Of a stretch of 64,000 nucleotides of DNA, positions 1 to 10,729 are shown one piece after another. Source of the stretch: Candidatus Bathyarchaeota archaeon (GTDB lineage: Archaea > Thermoproteota > Bathyarchaeia > Bathyarchaeales > Bathycorpusculaceae); contig JAOAIX010000008.1 of NCBI GenBank assembly GCA_026414485.1, positions 1 to 64,000 on the forward strand, read 5' to 3'. The position numbers and the translations under genes were made by a program. The notes beneath the pieces were generated by a model. The model was not told the origin of the DNA, made no database searches, and saw only the letters and a program-made list of their open reading frames with translations. Every line of letters begins with the position of its first letter. Position 1 is the first letter of the stretch.

Positions 1-1373
1 GGTCACACTTCAGCATACAAGCAGGACTCTTTGAAGTAGAAGGCATTGAAGAAAGCAGTGAAAAAGCAATTTTCCCCAACGCTGACATAAAAACTTCTGT
101 GGGAGGCATGCCACTTAAGCTGCCGATAATGACTGGCGCCTTTGGCTCTACCGAGGTTGCACGTGCTAATTGGGAGGGACTTGCGATTGGCGCAGCACTT
201 TCGGGAGTGGCCATAATTATCGGAGAAAACATATGTGGCATGGACGTTGAGGCAAAACTAGAAAAAGGGAAGGTTGTGCACTCGCCAGAACTGAAGCGCA
301 GAGTTGATTTGTTCCGTAAATTCTGGGATGGAAAAAACGGCGACGTTATCATCCAGACCAACGTTGAAGACCAGCGGTTAGGCACTGATGTTTATGCATT
401 ATCAAAGCTTGAAGCAAACATAATTGAACGCAAGTGGGGACAAGGAGCAAAAGCCATAGGTGGAGAAGTCAGACTAAAAAGCTTAGAGAAAGCTATCCTG
501 CTCAAGAAACGCGGCTACATTGTGATTCCAGATCCAGAAGACCCAGTTGTTCAAAAAGCCTTTAAAGAAGGGGTATTCCAGACTTTTGAGCGGCATAGCA
601 GAGTCGGCATACCTAAAGAGAAAGCCTTTATTGAAGATATAGAGTGGCTCCGCAAGCAAGGCGCAAAAAAGGTCTTCTTAAAAACAGGCGCGTATCGGCC
701 ATCGGCTGTAGCGTGGACCATGAAGATGGCTTCAGAAGCAAAAATTGACGCGCTGAGCTTTGATGGTGCAGGCGGCGGCACAGGCATGAGTCCGGTGCCC
801 ATGATGGATGAAATGAGCATACCAACGATCTACCTGCAGGCTATTGTGCTTAAATGTGCACAAATACTCAAGAAAAGAGGCAAATATGTCCCAGACTTAG
901 TTATGGCAGGCGGCTTTATCGAAGAGACCTCTATCTTCAAAACAATTGCAATGAGCAACTTTGGAGAAGGGCCACTCGTGAAGGCTGTTCTGATGGGTCG
1001 TTCACCCATAACTGCTGCCATGAAAGCCAACTACTTCAAACAATTGGCACAGGAAGGAAAACTACCGAAAGCATTCGCTGAAAAGTTTGGCACTACTCCT
1101 GACAAATTCTTCATCGCCACTCCAGAATTGAAGGCGAAATACGGCAACCGCTTCAGTGAAATTCCATTAGAAAGCATAGGAGTCTACACGTATTTGACAG
1201 ACAGAGTTGGCGTCGGTTTGAAACAGTTAATGGCGGGCAACAGAAAGTGGAAGTTAAATCTTATTGGCAGAAACGATTTGATGAGCCTTTCCGAACTTGC
1301 AACTAAAGTAACAGGCATCCCGCTGGCAAACGAAGTAGAGAAAGACGCTTTAGAGAAAATCCTGCTAGACTAA
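1..1373 (+). CDS. FMN-binding glutamate synthase domain protein (5' end outside window)
   Basis: The frame is open from the left edge (first full codon at base 3) to a TAA at 1371-1373, so the N-terminus is missing. The roughly 456 visible residues look like the FMN-binding synthase domain of GltB-type glutamate synthases, which makes glutamate from 2-oxoglutarate and glutamine-derived ammonia in the cytoplasm. Support: the glycine-rich stretch DGAGGGTGMSP, the late TIM-barrel motif MAGGF, and LMGRSPI near the flavin phosphate site. The visible part has only two cysteines, so the [3Fe-4S] cysteine cluster that follows the FMN domain in bacterial GltB is not seen. Archaeal GltB is often split into separate domain proteins, which fits. 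A T-rich stretch follows the stop. Family call is solid; the substrate is inferred. Confidence 0.85.
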   Translation, partial: SHFSIQAGLFEVEGIEESSEKAIFPNADIKTSVGGMPLKLPIMTGAFGSTEVARANWEGLAIGAALSGVAIIIGENICGMDVEAKLEKGKVVHSPELKRRVDLFRKFWDGKNGDVIIQTNVEDQRLGTDVYALSKLEANIIERKWGQGAKAIGGEVRLKSLEKAILLKKRGYIVIPDPEDPVVQKAFKEGVFQTFERHSRVGIPKEKAFIEDIEWLRKQGAKKVFLKTGAYRPSAVAWTMKMASEAKIDALSFDGAGGGTGMSPVPMMDEMSIPTIYLQAIVLKCAQILKKRGKYVPDLVMAGGFIEETSIFKTIAMSNFGEGPLVKAVLMGRSPITAAMKANYFKQLAQEGKLPKAFAEKFGTTPDKFFIATPELKAKYGNRFSEIPLESIGVYTYLTDRVGVGLKQLMAGNRKWKLNLIGRNDLMSLSELATKVTGIPLANEVEKDALEKILLD

Positions 1374-1379
1374 GCTAAA

Positions 1380-1413
1380 GACTTTTCTTTATTTTCTTTT
1401 TCAGTTTTTATTT
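1380..1413 (+). terminator. T-rich putative terminator
   Basis: Several T-runs occur just after the glutamate synthase stop codon, with no hairpin. This is the usual form of an archaeal intrinsic terminator. No gene is seen from here to the TrmB-like start at 1637. Confidence 0.4.
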
Positions 1414-1636
1414 TAGCGGTTTTCTCTTCGTAAATGAGGGATCTCGAAAAGCCAAGGCAGAGTTGTCTCTTGATTATGCCGTTGCCTCGTTGACTCCGAC
1501 AAAAAGAACCATGGCTAAAAAGGGCGAGTTTTCAGATTAACCCTGAAGCATTCGGATAGAGAAGCCAATTCATTAAATTTAAAAAAGTTAACCCGAAATA
1601 TAGGTTAGTGTAAGGAAAGATTTAGGAGAGAGTTAT

Positions 1637-2458
1637 GTGCAGGATGAAGAGGTGAGGATCCTAAAAGATTTGGGGCTCACTGCCCTGCAAGCAAAAATTT
1701 ATCTTGCGCTTATTGAAACAGGGGAAGCAACAACCAAAACAATTGCCAAAACATCAAAAATTGCGCGGCAAAACACCTACCAAGTAACCGAGGAGCTTCA
1801 AAAACTTGGACTTATAGAAAGGGTGTTGGCGAAGCCTATAAAGTTTAGAGCGATACCTCTCGAAAACGCCGTACAGATGTTACTGCAGAAAAGAGCACTT
1901 GAGTACAGGCAAATGGAAGAGGAAACTAAAAAGCTACTGCAAACCGCAAAAAATCATAAAGAAAAAAGCACAGTTACTCACTGCAGTGACGAGTTTATTT
2001 GGATACCAGACCAAGAAGCACATAAACTCAGAATCGAGCAGGCTTTTAGATACGCCCAAAAAAGCATAGACACCATGATGATATTGAAAGGAGGCAAGCT
2101 ACCGTCCCCCCAGTGTCTTCCGCCCTTGTTGAAAAAGGCAATTCTCAGAGGGGTCCGAGTTAGACAAATCTCAAACAAACCCCAAGGCTATGATGGCCCA
2201 CTTCAGAATACGTTGTGAAGAAACAAGGGTTCTTACGAAGTCAAATATCTTAACAGTGAACCAGCTGTTATGTTCTGCATCGTTGATAGCAAAGAAGTGT
2301 TTTTTTCTGTAGGGGTAGATCCAAACCCCTATAATAAAAGTGCATTGTGGACAAACAACCCTGGCATGGTAGTAATTGCGAAAGAATATTTTGAACAAGC
2401 ATGGCGAAAAGTAGAAAAAGCAAAAAAGAAAAACGTAGACATCCCTATCGCCAGATAA
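1637..2458 (+). pseudogene. TrmB-like transcriptional regulator interrupted by in-frame TGA
   Basis: The reading frame starts at a GTG (1637) behind AGGAGAG and gives an N-terminal winged helix-turn-helix of TrmB type (residues about 1-75: LGLTALQAKIYLALIE, then ARQNTYQVTEELQKLGLIE), a helical linker, and the start of a PLD-like sugar-sensing domain. After 193 codons it meets TGA at 2216-2218. The same frame then continues without a shift to TAA at 2456 and encodes the expected end of the domain (VMFCIVDSKEVFFSVG, then WTNNPGMVVIAKEYFEQAW). A single C-to-T change in a CGA arginine codon would explain the stop. TrmB proteins usually control sugar or central-metabolism genes. A TATA-like stretch lies near 1573-1585. 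The alternatives are a functional truncated protein or a sequencing error. Confidence 0.8.
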
Positions 2459-2624
2459 ATTGGCAATATCTGGGGTTTGCTGGGGCTCGGCGGCTGGAAG
2501 GATTCTTGGAGAGAGAACAGAAAACCCTGTGCTACCACCTTTTAAGTGGAACCACCGAGCCCATTCAGCCCCAAACATTTTTAGCCAATGCAATCTTAAA
2601 AAAGAAAGAAGGGAAAGTTGATTT

Positions 2625-5252
2625 TTACTTGCGTCTCCTCAGGAAAGCAGCAGCAACTGCAACGACCACGATTATGACGATGGCTGCAGCAGCGATAATG
2701 TAGATATCCATAGACGGCGCAGGAGCTTCAGGTTCAGGAAGAACTGTGGGTGAAACTATTGGAGTTGGAGCCACAGTTGGTGCGACTGTTGGAGCTATCG
2801 AAGGCGCAGATGTGGGAGCAACTGAGGGTGAAGCAACAGGAGCTTCTGAGACGACGAACGCTGTTTCAGCGGTTGAGCCCCAATAGGATTCTGAGCCGCA
2901 GAAGCTTGCTGTGATTGTGTAGAGACCTGGCACAGGTGGAGTCCATGTGATGGCGTAGTTGCCTTGTCCGTTGCTTGTAACGGTTCCTATGTCTTGGAAG
3001 TTACCGTTGGGGTCAATAGCGGTTACGTGTACTTTTACACCTTTGATGTTCGTCGGTTTTATCTGTTGCATGTATACGTACTCCATCCAGTCGGACATGT
3101 TTTCGTCAGCGATTGCAGGAACCCCTTGTGGGAAACGAGCGACGCGGTCAGCGTTCTTGGTGCCAGGTGATTCGTCGGTGACTCTACCTTCTATGAGTAT
3201 AGTGTTGCCACGTGTTGAAACTTTTGGTGACACTTCTATAGTGGTTGCTGTTGGACCTTTACCAAAGGTGTATATTTGATTGTCAAAGCTGTTCCACTGC
3301 ACCATGTAGCCATCAGCATGGGCTGCAGGACATCGTCCACTGTAGCTTAGGATCATCCATACAAAGGAGCCGTCTGTGATGTTTATTGCAACTCTATATG
3401 CTGGGTGAACAGGCGGGTTGTACATGCTACCTTCGGAGAGGAATAGTTTACCATCGCATACTGTTTGCGTTCCGAAGTGCCAAAGCGGATATATGCCGTA
3501 GGGTGCATCATAGCCAGAGCTTCTGGGCGTGATTGTCCAGAGAATTTGACCAGTTTGGAGGTCGAGGGCATTAACATAGCCACCGAAGTCCCATATGAGG
3601 ACTTTACCGTACGCGATTTCTGCATCACGTGAAATTGAGCTCCACGCGTTGCCTGGAAGTTTAACTGGGCCCCACATCTTTTGTCCGTTAGTTAGTGAGT
3701 AACCGTAAGCTTCGTTAGTATCTTTGTTGTGGAGTATGTAAACGCCGTTACGCGCTGTAAGCAACGCAATGTCTTGCAAGTAAGGCGTTGATTGGTTCAG
3801 TGGACCCCAGAGTAGATCACCTGTCTTCGCATCGAACCCTGCAGTGATCTGGTAGCCGTAGCCTATTTCTTGGAACATACCCGGTGAGGCATAGTAACGC
3901 GTGAGTATAACTTCAGGCGTGACTGCCGCCAGACTCATATTTGAGGCTAACAGTACATTTCCAATTTTATTGGGAATTTCCACCTGCCATTGGATACCGT
4001 TTGTCCAGTTATAGCTACTGCTTGACACTTTTACGGCTGTTGCGTTTGAGGGTGTTGTTGCTTTGTTACCGCCAAGAAGCATCAAAGTTGAGTTCCACTT
4101 TCTAAGCCAACCACCGCTAGCATAATAACCTATCAGGGTGCCAGGTTGGTCTTCACTGAAATCCAATAGAAATTGTGCACTTGTGATTCCTGTAACGTTG
4201 GCAAGGAATTTACCTGTCCACGCATCATATATTGAATAGAAGGTCGCTGTCTGGAAGAAACTCGTTCGTGGCGAGCTCCAGAGATATGCAATTGAACCGA
4301 ATTCCTGCTGTGTATGGAAACGGAGTATTTGACCCATCTTGATTACTTCATTACCTGATTCGCCAGCTGTTCTTTGCCAGAGTATCTCACCTGTACGCAG
4401 GTCTAATGCCGTCCAGCCACCAACCATTGAATTGGCACTGTAATAGTTAGTGTAATATAGTATACCATTTAGGATTATGGGCTCAAAATGGTTGATAGCT
4501 ATCGAGGTTGAAGTATATTGGCTGCTTGAGTCAGCAGGAATTGGTAACCCTGGTAGACCACCAAAGTGTGTGGGTTTTGTCCAGACTATGTGTGCCGTGT
4601 TTGGTGCTGTTGTGTAGAGTTGCACGTTGCCCATGGCGTCGTACTGGCCGGTTGTGGCAAATGAAGGCGCTGCAAGACCGAACCAGCTTCCACCGAGAGT
4701 AGCCCAAGCATAATTAGTGGCGTATATTGGGCGAGACCAGTATTCGGTTGGAAGACCTGGACTCTTATACGGGGAAGTTATAGGGTTCTGTTGCACTATA
4801 AGGGATATGACTTCACTGGTTGAGGGTAAAAGATTGCTACCAATCCAAGTGGCGCCACCACTCTTCAGCACACCGCCAGGATAGGACATTTGCAGATAAT
4901 AAGTACCCACCTGAGTAGGTGTAAAGCTCGCCCATGTTCCACCTGTAGAGTCAGATCTTAGAGGCCCAATTGTTTGCTTTGTACCGTCGGGTCGAGTGAT
5001 TGTTATCATTATATTTTCATATTGATCTCCGGCTCCCGCCATCCCTGCTGTAGGTGTTGGTTTAGTCATGAAAGCGTTGATGTACACTATTTGGCCTACA
5101 CCGACTGGGTTAGGGTTGGCAGTGATTTTTGGGTATGTGGGGATGTCTAATGCCTGCGCAGAAGGAAATAAAGCAATGGTCTGTAGAGACAAAGCAAGTA
5201 AAAGGATTAAGGCAACTGCAGAAAAGGTTCCTTTAACTTTTTGGTTTTTCAT
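2625..5252 (-). CDS. Secreted, membrane-anchored PQQ-like beta-propeller protein with Ig-like domains
   Basis: An 875-residue surface protein. Residues 1-35 form a signal peptide (basic start, hydrophobic core, cleavage near SAQA). An Ig-like domain follows at about 40-150. The centre (about 170-660) is a PQQ-type beta-propeller whose blades carry motifs such as ALDLRTGEILW, DAKTGDLLWG and ALDLQTGQILW. A second Ig-like domain lies at about 675-800. A Pro/Ala/Thr/Val-rich stalk then leads to one C-terminal transmembrane helix ending in RRRK, which anchors the protein in the membrane with the propeller outside. Propellers of this kind bind PQQ or act as scaffolds; no catalytic residues point to a substrate here. 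The start ATG has AAGGAGAG upstream. It stands alone, convergent with the TrmB-like gene. Architecture is clear; function is unknown. Confidence 0.85.
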   Translation of the reverse strand: MKNQKVKGTFSAVALILLLALSLQTIALFPSAQALDIPTYPKITANPNPVGVGQIVYINAFMTKPTPTAGMAGAGDQYENIMITITRPDGTKQTIGPLRSDSTGGTWASFTPTQVGTYYLQMSYPGGVLKSGGATWIGSNLLPSTSEVISLIVQQNPITSPYKSPGLPTEYWSRPIYATNYAWATLGGSWFGLAAPSFATTGQYDAMGNVQLYTTAPNTAHIVWTKPTHFGGLPGLPIPADSSSQYTSTSIAINHFEPIILNGILYYTNYYSANSMVGGWTALDLRTGEILWQRTAGESGNEVIKMGQILRFHTQQEFGSIAYLWSSPRTSFFQTATFYSIYDAWTGKFLANVTGITSAQFLLDFSEDQPGTLIGYYASGGWLRKWNSTLMLLGGNKATTPSNATAVKVSSSSYNWTNGIQWQVEIPNKIGNVLLASNMSLAAVTPEVILTRYYASPGMFQEIGYGYQITAGFDAKTGDLLWGPLNQSTPYLQDIALLTARNGVYILHNKDTNEAYGYSLTNGQKMWGPVKLPGNAWSSISRDAEIAYGKVLIWDFGGYVNALDLQTGQILWTITPRSSGYDAPYGIYPLWHFGTQTVCDGKLFLSEGSMYNPPVHPAYRVAINITDGSFVWMILSYSGRCPAAHADGYMVQWNSFDNQIYTFGKGPTATTIEVSPKVSTRGNTILIEGRVTDESPGTKNADRVARFPQGVPAIADENMSDWMEYVYMQQIKPTNIKGVKVHVTAIDPNGNFQDIGTVTSNGQGNYAITWTPPVPGLYTITASFCGSESYWGSTAETAFVVSEAPVASPSVAPTSAPSIAPTVAPTVAPTPIVSPTVLPEPEAPAPSMDIYIIAAAAIVIIVVVAVAAAFLRRRK

Positions 5253-5302
5253 TCTTTTGTTCTCTCCTTGAGATTTGCCTTACAATAGAAAGGTGTGAAA
5301 AG

Positions 5303-5314
5303 CTTTTTAAAAAA
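5303..5314 (-). promoter_or_regulatory. Putative TATA box of the PQQ-propeller gene
   Basis: On the minus strand this reads TTTTTTAAAAAG, about 55 bases upstream of the ATG at 5252. It leaves room for a short leader carrying the AAGGAGAG ribosome-binding site. Confidence 0.4.
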
Positions 5315-5491
5315 TGGCATGAATAAGTTATTCATAAAAAACATTGTTATATAATAACTCTGTTAAACGAGAAACCCGAGCGTATTTATTGATTGAAAAA
5401 CTACAAAGACACAAACTTACGCGGATTCATTGATAGTCTGGCAAATGAAGGGAAATAAACGAGTAAAAAGAGAATGAAAAGAAAAAGAGAA

Positions 5492-6724
5492 TTAGATTTT
5501 TTTAGTTTTCACGGCGGTTTCTAATGCAACCACGCCTGGGAGTTTTTTGCCCATGAGGAACTCGATGAGGGCGCCTCCTGCAGTGCTTATGTAGCCGATT
5601 TTCTTGGATAACCCGTATTCCTCGATGGCAGCAATTGTGTTGCCTCCACCTGCTAGGCTGAACGCCTTGCTGTTTGCTATGGCTTCTAGGATTTTTTTGG
5701 TACCGTAGTTAAATTCTTTGTTTTCATAGACGCCCATGGGTCCGCTGACCACAATGGATTTGGCTTCGTTGATGAGCTTTGTGAAGGCCTCCGCGGTTTT
5801 GGCTCCTATGTCAAAAATGCTGTATTCTGTGGGGAGTTGGTTCACCGAAACTTCTTTACGTTTACCATTCACGTCTAAGGCTACGTCCACAGGAAGAATA
5901 ATTGCCTTGGGATATTTTGCAAGCAACTCCTTGATGCCTGGTATAAACTGGGTGAGCTCTTTTTTCGCTAAGAAATCCATAGTTTTCTTGCCCAAGTCCA
6001 CACCTTTGGCTGCGAGGAACAACTGCGAAGTTACTCCGCCAACGACCACGTAATCTGCGATGCCGTTGCCAAGGACGTATTTGCTGATTTCCAAAGAGTC
6101 ATCAGCTTTAGCGCCGCCCATCACGTAAACACAGGGTTTGTCGGGTTTTTCTAGAGCTCTGGAGAGGGATTTGAGTTCACGTTCCATGATACGGCCTGCA
6201 GCAGAGGGAAGCACCGCTGTGAACCCCACCATTGATACGTGCCCGCGGTGCGCTGCGGCAAATGCATCGTTTACAAACAAGTCAGCTAATGGAGCTAAAT
6301 TCTGGACAAGTTCAGTTTTTGCGTGTTGCTCAGGGGTGCCGTTTTTTGTTTCACCATCAAAGCTACGAACATTTTCGAGAACAAGGATTTCGCCACTTTT
6401 GAGTTTTTTGATGGCGGCTTTGGCTTTGTCGCCGTAAACATCATCAACATATTGAACTGGACGCTTGAGAAGCTTGGCTAGGATTTCCGCGTGATCTTTC
6501 AGTGGCGTATAGTCAGGGTCGCCTTTTCTGCCTTGATGAGCAAGAATAACTGTTTTGGCGCCTTTTTCCGCGAGTTCTTTAATGGTAGATTCGCCGTGTG
6601 CTTTTATTCGCACGTCACTTGTTACTTTTTTGGTTTGGGGATCAATTTCGCTGTTGAAGTCCACTCGAACCAAAACAACTTTGTCTTTAACGTTGAAGTC
6701 ATCTAACGTGAGATATTTTGCCAT
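5492..6724 (-). CDS. pgk: Phosphoglycerate kinase
   Basis: A 410-residue phosphoglycerate kinase that interconverts 1,3-bisphosphoglycerate/ADP and 3-phosphoglycerate/ATP in the cytoplasm. N-terminal substrate-binding motifs are present: VRVDFNSE near residue 20, LAHQGRKGDPDYTPL near 62, and LENVRSFDGE near 115, followed by FVNDAFAAAHR. The nucleotide-binding half carries GGAKADDS and ends with SGPMGVYE and STAGGALIEFLMGKKLPG. The length and the RVDFN start are typical of archaeal Pgk. The ATG has AAGGAG about 10 bases upstream. It lies 64 bases downstream of gap on the same strand, so the two genes are probably cotranscribed and act in consecutive steps. Confidence 0.97.
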   Translation of the reverse strand: MAKYLTLDDFNVKDKVVLVRVDFNSEIDPQTKKVTSDVRIKAHGESTIKELAEKGAKTVILAHQGRKGDPDYTPLKDHAEILAKLLKRPVQYVDDVYGDKAKAAIKKLKSGEILVLENVRSFDGETKNGTPEQHAKTELVQNLAPLADLFVNDAFAAAHRGHVSMVGFTAVLPSAAGRIMERELKSLSRALEKPDKPCVYVMGGAKADDSLEISKYVLGNGIADYVVVGGVTSQLFLAAKGVDLGKKTMDFLAKKELTQFIPGIKELLAKYPKAIILPVDVALDVNGKRKEVSVNQLPTEYSIFDIGAKTAEAFTKLINEAKSIVVSGPMGVYENKEFNYGTKKILEAIANSKAFSLAGGGNTIAAIEEYGLSKKIGYISTAGGALIEFLMGKKLPGVVALETAVKTKKI

Positions 6725-6788
6725 ATGCTTTATTCTCCTTGTTAGCTAAAAAAAGAAGAGAGGTTTTTAAAGTTTCAGATTTTGGAGT

Positions 6789-7862
<1,074 letters not shown>

Positions 7863-8229
7863 CCGAAAGAGCAAGGCTATTTCATGTTAGAAAAATGTTT
7901 TGATAGAGAATATCAGAGGATAGTTGTCACAGAGCAAAGATTTTATGCCTTCCTCGAGGAGAAAAAAACTGCTTGCAATTAGAAAGTGTTTATGGTAGTA
8001 TAATCTAAAAAGCACTACTGCGTAGAACTACCTACCCATCCAACGCTATGTACAGAGAAGGGCTCTTATTATTTAAACTGAGTCCAAATTTGTTTGATCT
8101 TTTGAGTGAGCAGTCATCTACTATTTTAACTATTAATTGGTTTTAACTGATAAAAGCGCACTGGCCAAAATTTTTCATGGCAAATTAGAAATAAACCCAT
8201 CACTGTTATGTTGTTGGAGACTTGACGCT
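7863..8229. other. Intergenic region between gap and the GH57 gene
   Basis: This stretch separates two divergent transcription units. Besides the gap promoter, TATA-like AT-rich stretches are visible on the plus strand near 8070-8079 and 8122-8135, either of which could drive the amylase gene. No RNA gene, repeat or convincing small ORF was seen. Confidence 0.5.
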
Positions 8230-9777
8230 TTGACGGATATCGTGTTTGTATTTGAAGTCCACCAGCCGCATCGCCTGCGCAAAAACCTTTTTTGGGAAAA
8301 CAAAAATTTTAGGCGTATGCGTAAAGAAGATTTGTTCAACTACTACTTTGACCACGAAGCTGACCGGGAGATTTTTCTGCGTGCAGCCAAAAAATGTTAC
8401 TTTCCGTCAAACCAGATTCTTCTAGAACAGATCGATAAACACAAAAAAGAGAAACAAAAAGTTAAAGTTGCCTTCAGTCTCTCAGGGGTATTTCTGGAAC
8501 AATGCGAGAGGTACAGCCCTGAGTTACTGGAATCCTTCAAACAACTTGCTAAAACAGAGTGCGTTGAATTTCTAGACCAAACTTACTACCACTCAATCGC
8601 CAGTTTGTATCCTGAAAAAGAAGAATTTATTGCACAGGTAAATATGCACCGCGATGCCATCAAAGCTACTTTAGGCTACGAACCGAAGATTTTTGAAAAC
8701 ACCGAACTGCTCTACAATAACGCCATAGCCAGAATCATTGAAAGCTTAGGTTACAGAGGAATCTACACTGAAGGCGTGGAAAAGATCTTGGGAGAAAAAT
8801 CGCCAAACTATCTATACAAACCTTACGGTAGCAAAACCATCCGGCTCCTCCTACGAAACTACAAGTTAACTGATGATGTTGGCTTCCGCTTCAGCGCCCG
8901 CTGGTGGAGTGAGTGGCCTCTTACCGCCAACAAGTACGCTCAATGGCTAGCCAACACACAAGGTGACTGTATCCACATATTCCCCGACTACGAAACCTTC
9001 GGCGAACACCACTGGCCAGAAACAGGTATCCACAGTTTCCTCAAACATTTGCCCGAAGAAATCCTCAAATGGCCCCACCTCAACATGGCAACGCCCTCCG
9101 AAGTCATAGACAAATACCCTACAAGAGGAGAAGTGGATGTTCCTGAAACAGGCAAAACCATTTCTTGGGCAGACATAGAACGCGACAGCAGCGGCTGGCT
9201 AGGCAATGCCCTTCAATGGGCATACTACACAAACCTACTCAGGCTTGAGCCACTAATCCATGAAGCCGAAGACCAAGAACTCCTCCGCTTGTGGCGTTAC
9301 TTCCAAACCAGCGATCACCTCTACTACATGTTCAGCGCAGGGGGTGGTCCAGGAGAGGTTCACTCTTACTTTAGCCCCTACGAGACGCCGATCCATGCAT
9401 TCGTAGCTGCAGAAACTTCCTTGTTAGATTTTGAAACACGGGTGCGCCTAGCTGTCTTAGCGGCAAATGAACCATTTCTTTTCTACACAGGAACGGGGAA
9501 AGACAAATTCACAGGCATTATGGCTTGGAGCCTCAAAGGTTTCCTAAAAGCTATCAAAACGGTTGTCTCCCAAGCACTAGATTATCATAACCACCGTGGA
9601 GACTTTGCAAATTGGGCAGAACACTGTCTGAAAGACGAAAAACTTAACGAGCAACTGCGGAGACTTATGACAGCCGAAACTAAGGGAGAAGCTCTCAGAA
9701 GAAAACTAGTGACTATAGTTAAAAGAAGATTTCAAGAGGCTACGCGGCAAGTTCAAGCAAATACAAAACTACTCTAA
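8230..9777 (+). CDS. Glycoside hydrolase family 57 (alpha-amylase type)
   Basis: A GH57 enzyme of about 515 residues. GH57 members hydrolyse or transfer alpha-1,4-glucan. The first conserved region (FVFEVHQPHRL) lies right at the N-terminus, region 3 is represented by FENTELLYNN (candidate nucleophile Glu), and region 4 by FPDYETFGEHHW. The long middle and C-terminal helices (YYMFSAGGGPGEVHSYF) resemble the Methanocaldococcus-type alpha-amylase subgroup. The frame is open back to a TTG at 8137, but I prefer TTG at 8230: it has GGAGA at 8216-8220 and places the family's first motif at residue 5. It lies upstream of glycosyltransferase genes on the same strand, suggesting intracellular glycogen-like polymer turnover. 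Confidence 0.9.
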   Translation: MTDIVFVFEVHQPHRLRKNLFWENKNFRRMRKEDLFNYYFDHEADREIFLRAAKKCYFPSNQILLEQIDKHKKEKQKVKVAFSLSGVFLEQCERYSPELLESFKQLAKTECVEFLDQTYYHSIASLYPEKEEFIAQVNMHRDAIKATLGYEPKIFENTELLYNNAIARIIESLGYRGIYTEGVEKILGEKSPNYLYKPYGSKTIRLLLRNYKLTDDVGFRFSARWWSEWPLTANKYAQWLANTQGDCIHIFPDYETFGEHHWPETGIHSFLKHLPEEILKWPHLNMATPSEVIDKYPTRGEVDVPETGKTISWADIERDSSGWLGNALQWAYYTNLLRLEPLIHEAEDQELLRLWRYFQTSDHLYYMFSAGGGPGEVHSYFSPYETPIHAFVAAETSLLDFETRVRLAVLAANEPFLFYTGTGKDKFTGIMAWSLKGFLKAIKTVVSQALDYHNHRGDFANWAEHCLKDEKLNEQLRRLMTAETKGEALRRKLVTIVKRRFQEATRQVQANTKLL

Positions 9778-9842
9778 ATCTGATGGAGTATGAGTTTATA
9801 AGCAAAAAACTCTGACTATTCAGTAGTAAGAAGGCTAAAAAT

Positions 9843-10094
9843 ATGAGAGAAGAACTACCATTTCCCGACAAAGTTCTGCAAACTCTCCACAACCTGTGTT
9901 CCACAGCGGCAGATTTGGCGCGGAGAGGCGAAGAGGTGGCGCGAATTTTAGAAAAAGAACCTGCAGAAATTGAAGGGATACTAGACCGATACAAATCTGA
10001 AGGCTGCGTTGAAAGCTTCTCTGATAATGAAGGAAAAAAACGCTACTATCTCACAGGAAAGGGCATAATTAAAGTCTGTTCGATTTTCACTTAG
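9843..10094 (+). CDS. Small winged-helix-like protein
   Basis: An 83-residue protein starting at ATG behind AGAAGG, with a TATA-like element (GTTTATAAG) near 9792-9800. The sequence has the pattern of a small winged helix: a helix pair (DLARRGEEVARILEKEPAEIEGILDRYKSEGCVE) followed by a wing (GKKRYYLTGKGI). It may be a local transcription factor, but I do not recognise a named family. It sits between the GH57 amylase and two glycosyltransferase genes with only 8 bases to the next start, so it is probably in the same operon and may regulate it. The function is inferred from shape only. Confidence 0.65.
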   Translation: MREELPFPDKVLQTLHNLCSTAADLARRGEEVARILEKEPAEIEGILDRYKSEGCVESFSDNEGKKRYYLTGKGIIKVCSIFT

Positions 10095-10102
10095 GGACGG
10101 AA

Positions 10103-10729
10103 ATGCGAGTTATAATTTTTTCTTGGGAGTACCCACCGAGAGTCATTGGAAAACTCGCTGAGTACGTTAGTAACCTGTCCGCCCGACTCGTAAAAAGCAA
10201 AGTGGAAACTTACGTGGTCACCTACCACGACACCATGACCGGCGTAGCGGAGGAGAGTAACGGCGTCAAGGTTATCCGAGTGGCAAACCCCGTGCAGACT
10301 CACATCAGCCTTTTAACATGGGTTTTGACGCTCAACCAAGAAGTGGAACGGGTAGCCTCCAATGTATTTTATCAAACAAAACATATTGACCTTATAGACG
10401 TCCACGACTGGCACTTCGTACCCGCAGCAGTTACCTTAAAAAACGCGCTAGGGATACCCTTTATTTACTCTGTAGAGAGTCTCGAAGATCACCGTTCCCC
10501 TAGCGCTAATCAACCCTTCAACATGGCTATTCGCGGAATAGAGTGGCTGGGTTTCTATGAGGCGCAGGAAGTTTCAACAAAAACTGAATGGATGCAGGGA
10601 GAGGTAAACCGGCTTTATCAGGTGCCTAAAGAAAAAATCAGAGTCATCACACCAAACGTTAACAGTTGGATAAAAAATACTATAGAAACCTACAGCAGTG
10701 CGGTAGAGACAGGAGTCAAAAACAAATGA
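10103..10729 (+). CDS. Half-length glycosyltransferase (GT-B N-terminal domain only)
   Basis: A 208-residue protein equal to the N-terminal, acceptor-binding half of a GT4/GT5-type glycosyltransferase. It starts with SWEYPPRVIG and has VHDWHFVPAAVTLKN, both paralleled in the full-length enzyme encoded immediately downstream (SWEFPPRVIG, HAHDWLVATASIGLK). It stops near VITPNVNSW, just where the second Rossmann domain with the nucleotide-sugar site should begin. The GG after VIG in the neighbour is GK here, so the usual glycine loop is altered. It cannot be an active transferase alone and may be a partner of, or relic from, a duplication of the next gene. Its TGA overlaps that gene's ATG (ATGA). 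The start ATG follows AGGGACGG. Confidence 0.8.
   Translation: MRVIIFSWEYPPRVIGKLAEYVSNLSARLVKSKVETYVVTYHDTMTGVAEESNGVKVIRVANPVQTHISLLTWVLTLNQEVERVASNVFYQTKHIDLIDVHDWHFVPAAVTLKNALGIPFIYSVESLEDHRSPSANQPFNMAIRGIEWLGFYEAQEVSTKTEWMQGEVNRLYQVPKEKIRVITPNVNSWIKNTIETYSSAVETGVKNK

Noticed and set aside
2216-2218. Selenocysteine or programmed read-through at the TGA in the TrmB-like gene
   Set aside because: No SECIS-like hairpin was seen downstream, TrmB proteins are not selenoproteins, and a CGA-to-TGA change explains it more simply.
2270-2458. The frame starting at ATG 2270 as a separate gene
   Set aside because: It is in the same frame as the TrmB-like gene and encodes the end of that domain; it has no promoter or ribosome-binding site of its own.
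2710-2840. Repeat array in the C-terminus of the PQQ protein as a CRISPR or DNA repeat
   Set aside because: It is a coding low-complexity Pro/Ala/Thr/Val stalk; unit lengths and spacing do not fit CRISPR.
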